The notes under the pieces are model-generated. The model was not told the origin of the DNA. It saw only the letters and a program-made list of their open reading frames with translations, and did no database searches. A stretch of DNA of 64,000 nucleotides from Phaeocystidibacter sp965659415 (GTDB taxonomy: Bacteria; Bacteroidota; Bacteroidia; Flavobacteriales; Schleiferiaceae): positions 1 through 64,000 of the forward strand of contig CBFHVA010000005.1 of the NCBI GenBank assembly GCA_965659415.1, written 5' to 3'. Positions 53,336-61,655 of this stretch are shown one piece after another (the first letter of the stretch is position 1; the number at the start of each line of letters is the position of its first letter). Made by a program: the position numbers and the translations under genes.

Positions 53336-53797
53336 TCATTCGCCGGCCTCAGTGGCATTTTGCGCCTCAATGGCCTCCTCTAGCAAGGTAAGGGTTGCAC
53401 CATAGGCTCCCGCCTTCAGGCGTCCGTGTCCCGGAATAACCCAATTATCCATCATAAAGAGAAGCTCAACACTTTGAGCGGATTCATGCCATCGCTGAAT
53501 GGAGGCGTCTCCCACATAGCCTAAACTAACACTGTTGGCACTTTTGATGAAGCATCCTCCAAAAATGCCTTCACTTCCTACACGGACAATTGTATTCCCT
53601 GGAGCATGTCCGTATCCTGGATAGACCGTTTGAATTCGAATACTGCCTGCATCGAAAACTTGTTCATCAGCAAGCAGGAACTCGGCAGGTTCAAATAATG
53701 GAGAGCGTACAAGAGTTATTGCAGAACAACATGCCAGATAAACCAGTGAGACTCCTTGGGATAAGTGTTTCCAACTTGGCAAATCCTGCCTAACCTA
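53336..53797 (-). pseudogene. 5'-truncated subclass B1 metallo-beta-lactamase relic
   Basis: The frame (from the first possible TTG at 53782; an in-frame TAG lies just upstream) carries the C-terminal half of a B1 metallo-beta-lactamase: YPGYGHAPGNTIV (third zinc histidine), FGGCFIKSANSVSLGYVGDA (zinc cysteine and the characteristic LG block), VIPGHGRLKAG (last zinc histidine). The amino-terminal half with the HxHxD zinc motif and its signal peptide is missing, and only 35 nt separates it from the cysteine dioxygenase gene. Two zinc sites cannot both be formed, so it should be inactive. The frame has no good start codon. No disruption appears in the remaining codons, so the truncation looks fairly recent. 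Confidence 0.75.
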
Positions 53798-53816
53798 TGC
53801 AGCTAACTATTCGATT

Positions 53817-54341
53817 TTAGGCGGAAACTCGATCGCAAATGGAGTCGTATTCCATGTCTACGGTTTCAAATTCAGCGCTTTCATCGTTATACACCTTGCA
53901 GGAATCGATAGGGCGTGCATAAACATGCAATGTCATAGCGCGCTTATGCTGTTCGTTCTGAATAAAGTGGTATCCCATTTTGTCGTGCATATAGCTCAGA
54001 TCTCCTTCCTCCAGTACCTCATCGCTGTATGATTTAAGATCCTCTGCAGGTCCATTCAATCGAACTTCCCGAACCTCACCTTCAACTTGGTAAACCCAAC
54101 AATGCTGTCCTGCGTGATCGTGGATTTTGGTTTTAGATTCTGCGTCCCAGCAAAGAAGAATTAATTCGAAGTCGTTCCTACGAGCTATGCAATTGCGCGT
54201 GTAGGATCCTCTTGACCACGTTGCATGCTCTTCGAACTCAGTGCTCGGGATCTCTAAATTCTGGAGAATACGACCTTGCTTGGTTAGATCGGCCTCTTCA
54301 AAAACCTCCACGAGCTGCTCAATTGTTTTAATGGAATCCAT
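53817..54341 (-). CDS. Cysteine dioxygenase family protein
   Basis: Oxidises cysteine to cysteine sulfinate with O2, using iron. Seen in 174 residues: LLCWDAESKTKIHDHAGQHCWVYQVEG, with two iron histidines in HDH and the cysteine in HCW at the place of the Cys-Tyr crosslink in type I enzymes, and TLHVYARP with the third iron histidine and the tyrosine that would be linked. So the metal ligands and the likely cofactor pair are present. A clear ribosome-binding-like AAGGAG lies 5 nt before the ATG at 54341, unusual here. It is divergent from the decarboxylase, sharing a 158-nt regulatory gap. Confidence 0.88.
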   Translation of the reverse strand: MDSIKTIEQLVEVFEEADLTKQGRILQNLEIPSTEFEEHATWSRGSYTRNCIARRNDFELILLCWDAESKTKIHDHAGQHCWVYQVEGEVREVRLNGPAEDLKSYSDEVLEEGDLSYMHDKMGYHFIQNEQHKRAMTLHVYARPIDSCKVYNDESAEFETVDMEYDSICDRVSA

Positions 54342-54366
54342 ATTCTCCTTGTTTGCTGAATGATAT

Positions 54367-54443
54367 TTGTAAGTTTACAAGATGATGACCACTCAGTATA
54401 ACTAAAAATTAGTGGTATCCAACTTAATTAGGTAATAAGTTGG
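54367..54443. promoter_or_regulatory. Divergent control region with three inverted repeats
   Basis: Between the cysteine dioxygenase and the decarboxylase genes: TTGTAA-GT-TTACAA (54367-54380), ACTAA-AAA-TTAGT (54401-54413), and CCAACTTA with TAAGTTGG separated by 9 nt (54419-54443). Perfect arms in each. Such clustering in a divergent promoter suggests binding sites for one or more dimeric regulators; no regulator gene is adjacent. Confidence 0.55.
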
Positions 54444-54499
54444 ATTCGAATGCCTTTAATTACGCCATCTTAACAAGATTGATAATTCCTCTTGGAACT

Positions 54500-55882
54500 A
54501 TGAAGAAGACACTAGATACGTTCAACATTCTAGCAAAAGAACTATTAGACGATGAAGCACGGAATCCTGTAGCTGAATATATTCCATCTGCTGAACTGTA
54601 TGAGAAAATAGATCTTGAACTTCATGAAGAAGCTTGTCCAGAGAATGAGTATCAGCATGCGCTGCGCGATTTAATCATGAAGACCCCAAGAACAACTACC
54701 AATACATTCTTTAATCAACTTTTTGGAGGTAGAAACGACCAGGCTATATTAGGCGAATTACTTTCTGTTATGCTCAATAACAGCATGTACACATACAAGG
54801 CTGCGGGCCCCATGATCGGGGTTGAAAAGGTCATTCTCAGAAAGATTTGTGATATGATCGGATGGGGGAGTGGTTCTAACGGAACGCTTGCACCTGGTGG
54901 ATCAATGACCAATTACATGGCCATGGTAATGGCTCGCGATTGTTACAATGGAAGGATTAAGTATGAAGGTGTAAGCGATAAGCTCACCGTTTATACTTCC
55001 GTTGACTCTCACTACAGTATCCCAAAGAATGCTGCTTTTTCGGGAATTGGACGGGACAATGTTCGCAAAGTACCTACGGATAACCGTGGAAGAATGAATG
55101 TCAATGCACTTCGTGAAATGATTCAGAGTGATGTGGCCATTGGTCTTCAGCCTATCATGGTTAATGCTACGGCTGGTACGACCGTTATGGGGGCGTTTGA
55201 TGATATCAAAAGAATTCGTAAAGTATGCGATGAGTATAATTTGTGGCTTCACGTAGATGGCGCCTATTGCGGGTCGGTGCTATTTACAGATACGTACAAA
55301 CATCTTATCGATGGAGTTGATTTAGTAGACTCCTTTAGCGTCAACGCTCACAAAATGTTATGCACTCCTTTGTCTTGTTCCATCATAGTGGTGCAAGATG
55401 AGAAGTATCTGTACGAGTCGTTTTCTAATGATGCCAGCTACCTATATCAAACTGATCACGATGATTTTAATTTGGGTAAAATGTCCTTGCAATGCGGCCG
55501 CCGAAATGATGCCCTGAAGTTTTGGACACTATGGAAAAGCATTGGATCTAAAGGATTAAAAAATATAGTAGATAAGCAGTTTCACTTGGCTGATGTAGCT
55601 AGGAGTTATATTGGTAACCATGAGGATTATACCCTTTACAGTTATGACGAGTCAGTTTCTATTTGTTTTAACTACAAGGATATACCTGCACGAGATATTT
55701 GCACAGCCTTGTATGAACATTCTGCATTGATGGTGGGCTACGGGCAATTCCAAGAAAACGAATTCATAAGACTGGTGACGGTCAATGCGCAGAATGAGGA
55801 ATCAGATATTCTCCAGTTTTTCAAAACCTTAGAGGACTTTGTTGAGCAGCATGCGGACTTATTCGCAGAGCCTGCGCAGTGA
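54500..55882 (+). CDS. PLP-dependent decarboxylase of the CSAD/GAD group
   Basis: A group II PLP decarboxylase of 460 residues, related to cysteine-sulfinate and glutamate decarboxylases. Seen: LAPGGSMTNYMAMVMARD, SVDSHYSIPKNA with the ring-stacking histidine, NATAGTTVMGAFDDI, LWLHVDGAYCGSVLF with the PLP aspartate, and the PLP lysine in SFSVNAHKMLCTPLSCS, matching the pattern of CSAD more than aromatic decarboxylases. I start at the ATG at 54500; a longer frame from 54440 would lie in the control region. Next to a cysteine dioxygenase, the predicted reaction is cysteine sulfinate to hypotaurine (inference); aspartate or glutamate are alternatives. Confidence 0.85.
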   Translation: MKKTLDTFNILAKELLDDEARNPVAEYIPSAELYEKIDLELHEEACPENEYQHALRDLIMKTPRTTTNTFFNQLFGGRNDQAILGELLSVMLNNSMYTYKAAGPMIGVEKVILRKICDMIGWGSGSNGTLAPGGSMTNYMAMVMARDCYNGRIKYEGVSDKLTVYTSVDSHYSIPKNAAFSGIGRDNVRKVPTDNRGRMNVNALREMIQSDVAIGLQPIMVNATAGTTVMGAFDDIKRIRKVCDEYNLWLHVDGAYCGSVLFTDTYKHLIDGVDLVDSFSVNAHKMLCTPLSCSIIVVQDEKYLYESFSNDASYLYQTDHDDFNLGKMSLQCGRRNDALKFWTLWKSIGSKGLKNIVDKQFHLADVARSYIGNHEDYTLYSYDESVSICFNYKDIPARDICTALYEHSALMVGYGQFQENEFIRLVTVNAQNEESDILQFFKTLEDFVEQHADLFAEPAQ

Positions 55883-55888
55883 TAGATT

Positions 55889-57400
55889 ATGGATGTTGAC
55901 GTAACCAAACTGATTGTACTCGCTCTCTACGTAGGGATTCTGTTCCTGATAGGTGTAGTCGCGTCGCGTCGAGTGAAGAGCATGAGCGACTTCTACGTTG
56001 GAGGAAAAAAAATTGGTTTCTTGGCAGTGGCCTTTTCCGCTCGAGCAACCGGTGAATCGGGTTGGTTACTCATAGGGCTCACCGGAATGGGAGCGCTCGC
56101 CGGACTCTCTGCCTATTGGGTTGTTGTGGGCGAAGTGCTGGGAGTCGCTATTTCCTGGTGGTTCATGGCTAAGAGGTTCAAACGAAGGTCTGATGCCTTT
56201 GACGCGATAACAGTTCCCGACTATCTCGAAAGCCATTTTAAGGCTAAGAAGCACACGCTCAGGATTCTTGCGTCTACTATACTTTCGGTATTTGTCATCA
56301 TTTATGTGAGTTCACAAATTGATGTTACTGGAAAGGCTTTCGAGTCCCTGATGGGCATGAACTACTATTGGGGCGCTATCCTTGGGTTCTTTATCGTTTT
56401 GACCTACATCTTTATTGGGGGATTTGTGGCAGCAGTTTGGTCAGATTTGTTCCAAGGAGTTCTAATGTTCCTAGGTTTAGTGCTGCTGCCCATTGTGGTG
56501 TTCTTTTCGATGGACGGAACGAATGGAATTCTAGATAGTTTGCATGCCATTGATCCCAGCTTGACTAACATCTGGGGAACGAGTGACGATTTGTGGATGA
56601 ATGTGGCTACCATGTTGGGATTTGCATTTATCGGTCTAGGTTTTCTGGGTTCACCGCAAGTGTATGTCCGATTTATGTCTGTGAAGAATGAGGCAGAAAT
56701 CGATAAGGGGAAATGGGTAGCAATCATATTTACGCTACTAACAGATGCCGCTGCAGTTACCATTGGCGTCCTAGCGCGAGTATTATTCACTGCAAAAGGC
56801 GATGACCCAGAGTCAATCCTGGGCATTGGAGCTGAAGATGTATTGAGCATGCTTACAGAAAGCTACTTACCATATATCCTCGTAGCCGTTTATGTGGCAA
56901 TCGTCCTTTCAGCCATCATGTCTACCATCGATTCACTCCTGGTAATAGCGTCTAGTGCCATTACGCGAGATTTCTATCAGAAAATATTTCATCCTGAATT
57001 AAAGGATGAAGACTTGGCTCCGCTTTCACGAAAAGTCACCTTAGTGATGGCGACAATTGCCTTGGCTCTGGCCATGACCATCGCCGTGATCTACCCGAAT
57101 CACACGGTTTTCTGGCTTATCATTTTTGGATGGTCTGGCATTGCAGCTTCGTTCTGTCCGGTTATCATACTTACGCTATTTTGGAAGGGATTGACTGAAA
57201 AAGGTGCAATAGCAGCTATGGTTACAGGCTTTTTATGTGTGCCTGTTTTCAAGTTTTTCGTTCAGGGATTAGAAGGAGTGGGGCCTTACTTTGAGAAGCT
57301 GGACGTCCTTGGACCATCATTTGTTTTATCCATGCTTGCCGCGCTTATCGTATCCAAACTCACGAAAGAAAGCTCCGCACCAACTGAAATCGGGGGATGA
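55889..57400 (+). CDS. Sodium:solute symporter (SSS family)
   Basis: A 503-residue symporter with about 13 transmembrane helices, of the PutP-like clade. Seen: SDFYVGGKKIGFLAVAFSARATGESGWLLIGLTG (helix 1-2 with the sodium region), GEVLGVAISWW, VWSDLFQGVLMFLGLV and STIDSLLVIASSAITRDFYQ near helix 8-9. It uses sodium to move a small solute such as proline, a sulfonate or a carboxylate; the substrate cannot be read. It begins 6 nt after the decarboxylase, so it is in that operon and may carry the substrate or product. Confidence 0.9.
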   Translation: MDVDVTKLIVLALYVGILFLIGVVASRRVKSMSDFYVGGKKIGFLAVAFSARATGESGWLLIGLTGMGALAGLSAYWVVVGEVLGVAISWWFMAKRFKRRSDAFDAITVPDYLESHFKAKKHTLRILASTILSVFVIIYVSSQIDVTGKAFESLMGMNYYWGAILGFFIVLTYIFIGGFVAAVWSDLFQGVLMFLGLVLLPIVVFFSMDGTNGILDSLHAIDPSLTNIWGTSDDLWMNVATMLGFAFIGLGFLGSPQVYVRFMSVKNEAEIDKGKWVAIIFTLLTDAAAVTIGVLARVLFTAKGDDPESILGIGAEDVLSMLTESYLPYILVAVYVAIVLSAIMSTIDSLLVIASSAITRDFYQKIFHPELKDEDLAPLSRKVTLVMATIALALAMTIAVIYPNHTVFWLIIFGWSGIAASFCPVIILTLFWKGLTEKGAIAAMVTGFLCVPVFKFFVQGLEGVGPYFEKLDVLGPSFVLSMLAALIVSKLTKESSAPTEIGG

Positions 57401-57709
57401 TTATCCGCTTTGGGATTTAAATCGGCATGTAATCCTATAATTTGCTCATTCTAGTTCTCACTTTGCCTATATGATGCGCCATTGTCGGCAGGTGAGTTCT
57501 CAATTGACTTTGACCTTGATTTTCCACGTCGGCCACACCCAGTAATGAGGCTTTCTTGTCTATGGTTTAGTGCTCTGGATTGAATTCATCTATCACCTGT
57601 TCAACAACATCATTTAGAAATGTGCGAATTTCGTTCCTAACAAAAAGGAGAGGATAAGCATTGAACCCTCAACTAGTATCTCTTGAATAACTTAATAACT
57701 CCTAGCACT
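57401..57709. other. 309-nt gap with a possible coding relic
   Basis: No functional gene, RNA or promoter consensus found. On the minus strand one frame reads as protein-like sequence (57435 to about 57670), including VRNEIRTFLNDVVEQVIDEF and TMAHHIGKVRTRMSKL, broken by a TAA at 57567-57569 and lacking a start codon. It may be the remains of a gene. Confidence 0.35.
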
Positions 57710-59992
57710 ATGAAGAATGTTTTACTGTTTGCAGTTCTTGGCCTCGCAATGGCGGGATGCGGAAATGATAAAAAGCCTGATGTGAACCAAACTGAGATGT
57801 CGGAAGCGGGTTGTCCTTTCGGGTTTACAGCTGGTGAATCAACAGGAGCCACCATCAAAGGTGAGGGACCAACTAATGCCGATTGGTGGCCTAATCAGTT
57901 GGATTTAAGTGTGTTGCGTCAGCATTCGGAGTTGTCAGATCCAATGGGCGAAGGTTTTAATTATGCTGACGAATTTGAGAGTGTCGATTACGAGGCACTC
58001 AAAGAAGACTTAAGAAAAGTACTCACCGATTCGCAGGACTGGTGGCCTGCAGACTACGGTCATTACGGACCATTTTTCATTCGCATGGCCTGGCACAGTG
58101 CGGGTACGTATCGCACCGGTGACGGCCGAGGTGGCTCACGTGAAGGGCAGCAAAGATTTGCACCATTGAATAGCTGGCCGGATAATGGGAACCTCGATAA
58201 GGCGCGTAGACTCATTTGGCCGGTAAAGCAGAAATATGGAAGGAAAGTTTCTTGGGCTGACCTGATGATTCTTGCAGGCAACGTGGCCTTGGAAGACATG
58301 GGCTTCGAAACGATTGGCTTTGCAGGTGGCCGAGAAGATGTTTGGGAACCCGCATCGAATGTTTATTGGGGAGCAGAAAGCGAATGGTTGAGCGATCAAA
58401 AGAGATATACGGGAGATAGAGAATTAGAAACCCCTTTGGCAGCCGTTCAGATGGGTTTGATTTACGTTAACCCTGAAGGACCTGGAGGAAATCCCGATCC
58501 GGTTGCCGCAGCTCATGACATCCGCGAGACGTTTGGAAGAATGGGTATGAATGATGAAGAGACTGTAGCGCTCATCGCAGGTGGACACACCTTCGGTAAA
58601 ACCCATGGTGCCGCTGGAGGTGAGCACTTAGGTGCGGCGCCTGCGGGAGCTTCCATAGAAGAGCAAGGTTTTGGCTGGACAAGCGATTACAAATCAGGAA
58701 GCGGCCCAGATGCGATTACTTCCGGATTGGAGGTCATCTGGACTTCAACTCCGGCAAAATGGAGTCATCAATACTTTATCAACCTATTCAATAATGAATG
58801 GGAATTGACTAAAAGCCCAGCTGGTGCAAATCAATGGGTAGCCAAGGATCCAGTTGCCATGGTTCCTGACGCGTTTAACGATACGCTTTACCATAACCCT
58901 ACCATGTTGACCACCGATCTCTCGCTTCGTTTTGATCCTGAATATGAGAAGATTTCTCGCCGATTTATGGAGAACCCTGCGGAGTTCGAAGAAGCGTTTG
59001 CAAAAGCGTGGTTCAAACTAACACACCGCGACATGGGACCGAGCAGCACCTATGTAGGTCCTGAAATTCCGGAAGAGAGCTTTATTTGGCAAGATCCAAT
59101 TCCAGCGCTTGATCATCCGGTAGTTTCTGCTCGTGATATTTCAAATCTTAAGACGACTATCCTAGAGAGCGGACTTACCGTAAATGAATTGGTAACCACT
59201 GCTTGGGCTAGTGCGTCTACTTACCGCCATTCGGATCGCCGAGGAGGTGCCAACGGTGCTCGAATTCGCCTGGAACCACAAATCAATTGGGAATCTAATA
59301 ATCCTGAACAACTGCACCGTGTGCTTGCGGTATATGAGCAAATTCAAGGTGATTTTAATTCGAGTAATCGCACTCAAATTTCTATGGCTGACTTGATTGT
59401 TCTGGGAGGTGCAGCGGCCCTTGAAAAAGCGGCATCTGATGCCGGGTACGAAGTGAATGTACCTTTCACTCCAGGTCGTATGGATGCCAGTCAGGAGCAG
59501 ACCGATATCGAATCGTTCAACTTACTCGAGCCTATGGCCGATGGATTTAGAAATTATCAAGGTGCAGATTATACGCTCACCACCGAACAATTGTTGGTTG
59601 ATAAGGCTCAGTTGCTCCAGCTCACGCCACCTGAAATGACTGTATTGGTTGGAGGTATGCGTGCCCTAGGTGCCAATTTTGACGGATCAGAGATGGGAAT
59701 CCTCACTCAAACTCCAGGCGTGCTGAACAATGCCTTCTTTGTGAATCTTCTCAGTATGGAAACACAATGGTCTGCTCAAGGAGATAGCAGAACGGTGTTC
59801 GAAGGAAAAGATAGAAGCTCAGGAGAAGTAAGGTGGATGGCCACAAGAGCAGATCTTATTTTTGGATCAAACTCAGAACTGCGCGCCATTGCTGAGGTGT
59901 ACGCTTCGAGCGATGCTGAAAGAAAAATGATAGACGATTTCATCGATGCATGGACCAAAGTAATGATGGCCGACCGCTTTGATGTGAATTGA
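57710..59992 (+). CDS. katG: Catalase-peroxidase KatG, lipoprotein form
   Basis: Bifunctional haem enzyme that decomposes H2O2 and oxidises small donors. Seen in 760 residues: leader MKNVLLFAVLGLAMAGC with lipobox cysteine at 17, then both halves of the duplicated peroxidase. The active half has distal RMAWHSAGTY (Arg125, Trp128, His129), the Tyr and Met of the Trp-Tyr-Met crosslink in LIYVNPEGPGG and FGRMGMND, and proximal histidine in AGGHTFGKTHGA. The second half is inactive, as normal. The export signal puts the enzyme outside the cytoplasm. I start at 57710, since the ATG at 57683 would place nine polar residues ahead of the signal. Confidence 0.93.
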   Translation: MKNVLLFAVLGLAMAGCGNDKKPDVNQTEMSEAGCPFGFTAGESTGATIKGEGPTNADWWPNQLDLSVLRQHSELSDPMGEGFNYADEFESVDYEALKEDLRKVLTDSQDWWPADYGHYGPFFIRMAWHSAGTYRTGDGRGGSREGQQRFAPLNSWPDNGNLDKARRLIWPVKQKYGRKVSWADLMILAGNVALEDMGFETIGFAGGREDVWEPASNVYWGAESEWLSDQKRYTGDRELETPLAAVQMGLIYVNPEGPGGNPDPVAAAHDIRETFGRMGMNDEETVALIAGGHTFGKTHGAAGGEHLGAAPAGASIEEQGFGWTSDYKSGSGPDAITSGLEVIWTSTPAKWSHQYFINLFNNEWELTKSPAGANQWVAKDPVAMVPDAFNDTLYHNPTMLTTDLSLRFDPEYEKISRRFMENPAEFEEAFAKAWFKLTHRDMGPSSTYVGPEIPEESFIWQDPIPALDHPVVSARDISNLKTTILESGLTVNELVTTAWASASTYRHSDRRGGANGARIRLEPQINWESNNPEQLHRVLAVYEQIQGDFNSSNRTQISMADLIVLGGAAALEKAASDAGYEVNVPFTPGRMDASQEQTDIESFNLLEPMADGFRNYQGADYTLTTEQLLVDKAQLLQLTPPEMTVLVGGMRALGANFDGSEMGILTQTPGVLNNAFFVNLLSMETQWSAQGDSRTVFEGKDRSSGEVRWMATRADLIFGSNSELRAIAEVYASSDAERKMIDDFIDAWTKVMMADRFDVN

Positions 59993-60015
59993 TAACAATG
60001 CGAGAAAGAGATAAG

Positions 60016-60046
60016 AAAGTCGGTAGTTCTTCTGCCGACTTTTTTC
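60016..60046 (+). terminator. Intrinsic terminator after katG
   Basis: AAGTCGGTAG and CTGCCGACTT form a 10-bp stem (one G-T) around TTCTT, followed by a T run. It lies 24 nt after the katG stop. Confidence 0.85.
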
Positions 60047-60103
60047 ATTTCAAGAGTGTTGATAACCTACATCAAAGGGGTTCCTGAACTGCACAGGATG
60101 CAC

Positions 60104-60111
60104 TACTTTTG
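60104..60111 (+). promoter_or_regulatory. -7 promoter box (TACTTTTG) for guaA
   Basis: Exact TAnnTTTG ending 5 nt before the guaA ATG at 60117, predicting a leaderless transcript. TTCCTG stands where the -33 TTG would be. Confidence 0.6.
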
Positions 60112-60116
60112 CAGGC

Positions 60117-61649
60117 ATGACACCTGATACAATTCTCATCCTAGATTTTGGTTCGCAGTATACGCAGCTCATAGCGCGTAGGGTTCGCGAACTCAACGTG
60201 TATTGTGAAATTCATCCATACAATAAGATTCCTGAATTAACACCCAATATCAAAGGGGTTATTTTGAGTGGGAGTCCACATTCTACATTGGATCACAATG
60301 CTCCGGAACCTGAATTGAGTAATATAAAAGGAAAGCTTCCTTTGCTCGGTGTATGCTACGGTGCGCAGTATTTGGCACTAAAGTATGGAGGTAAAGTAGA
60401 GAAATCACGTCACCGCGAATACGGAAGAGCCAATCTGAGTTACGCGGATCAGAGCTCGAGCCTGTTTCACAATATTCCAATGAACTCTCAAGTTTGGATG
60501 AGCCATGGTGATACCATCATGGAACTCCCTGCAGGATATGAGATTGAGGCATCTACCAAAGATGTTAAAGTAGCTGGATATCACGTTCGTGGCGAGCAGA
60601 CCTATGGCATCCAGTTTCACCCCGAGGTATATCACAGCACCGATGGAAAGGCTCTGTTGAGCAATTTTGTTCTTGATGTTGCCGGTGTTACGGCAGATTG
60701 GACGCCAGCTTCATTCATTGAGGACACCGTGGCTCAAATGCGCGCTAAAATTGGTTCCGACAAGGTCGTTCTTGGCCTGTCGGGCGGAGTAGATAGCACC
60801 GTAACTGCCGTTCTATTGTCTGAAGCTATCGGCGACCAATTGCACTGTGTTTTCGTGAACAACGGGTTGCTTAGAAAGAACGAGTTTGAGAACGTTCTCA
60901 AGCAGTATGAAGGTATGGGACTCAATGTAAAAGGCGTTGATTCTACTGATCGATTTATGGATCAGTTGGCCGGCAAAAAGGATCCAGAAGAAAAGAGAAA
61001 GATTATCGGTAGGGTGTTTATCGAAGTTTTCGATCACGAAGCCATGCTTATTGAGGACGTTAAGTGGTTGGCACAAGGAACCATTTATCCTGACGTTATT
61101 GAAAGTGTGAGTGTAAACGGCCCATCAGCAACCATTAAAAGTCACCACAACGTAGGCGGATTGCCTGATTTCATGAAATTGAAAGTGGTGGAACCTATGA
61201 ATACGCTTTTCAAAGATGAAGTGCGTAGAGTGGGCAAAGAGTTAGGTATTGATGACGAGTTACTCGGGAGACATCCATTCCCAGGACCTGGATTGGCGAT
61301 TCGTATCTTGGGGGATGTAAGCACGGAGAAGGTGAGAATTCTTCAGGAGGTAGATCACATCTTTATCGAAGGTCTAAAGGAGCACGGATTATATGACGAT
61401 GTTTGGCAGGCTGGCGCGATGCTTCTTCCCGTTCAGTCCGTAGGTGTGATGGGCGATGAGCGCACGTACGAACAAGTTGTAGCCTTGCGCGCCGTAGAGA
61501 GTACGGATGGCATGACGGCAGATTGGGTACATTTACCGTATACATTCTTGGCTGAAGTCAGTAACAAAATCATCAATAGAGTAAAGGGTGTAAATAGAGT
61601 GGTTTATGACATCAGTTCAAAACCACCTGCCACCATTGAATGGGAATAA
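60117..61649 (+). CDS. guaA: GMP synthase (glutamine-hydrolysing)
   Basis: Converts XMP to GMP with ATP and glutamine. Seen in 510 residues: class I amidotransferase domain (about 1-195) with the cysteine in LLGVCYGAQYLALKYGG and the His-Glu pair in FHPEVYHS; the ATP pyrophosphatase loop LGLSGGVDSTVTAVLL (about 222); and the C-terminal dimerisation domain with RHPFPGPGLAIRILG and DISSKPPATIEWE. Complete length. The LysM/periplasmic-binding gene follows by 6 nt, an arrangement known in flavobacteria. Confidence 0.97.
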   Translation: MTPDTILILDFGSQYTQLIARRVRELNVYCEIHPYNKIPELTPNIKGVILSGSPHSTLDHNAPEPELSNIKGKLPLLGVCYGAQYLALKYGGKVEKSRHREYGRANLSYADQSSSLFHNIPMNSQVWMSHGDTIMELPAGYEIEASTKDVKVAGYHVRGEQTYGIQFHPEVYHSTDGKALLSNFVLDVAGVTADWTPASFIEDTVAQMRAKIGSDKVVLGLSGGVDSTVTAVLLSEAIGDQLHCVFVNNGLLRKNEFENVLKQYEGMGLNVKGVDSTDRFMDQLAGKKDPEEKRKIIGRVFIEVFDHEAMLIEDVKWLAQGTIYPDVIESVSVNGPSATIKSHHNVGGLPDFMKLKVVEPMNTLFKDEVRRVGKELGIDDELLGRHPFPGPGLAIRILGDVSTEKVRILQEVDHIFIEGLKEHGLYDDVWQAGAMLLPVQSVGVMGDERTYEQVVALRAVESTDGMTADWVHLPYTFLAEVSNKIINRVKGVNRVVYDISSKPPATIEWE

Positions 61650-61655
61650 TCACTT

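Noticed and set aside
53336..53782. Functional beta-lactam resistance gene
   Set aside because: The HxHxD half is missing and there is no proper start codon, so a working zinc site cannot form.
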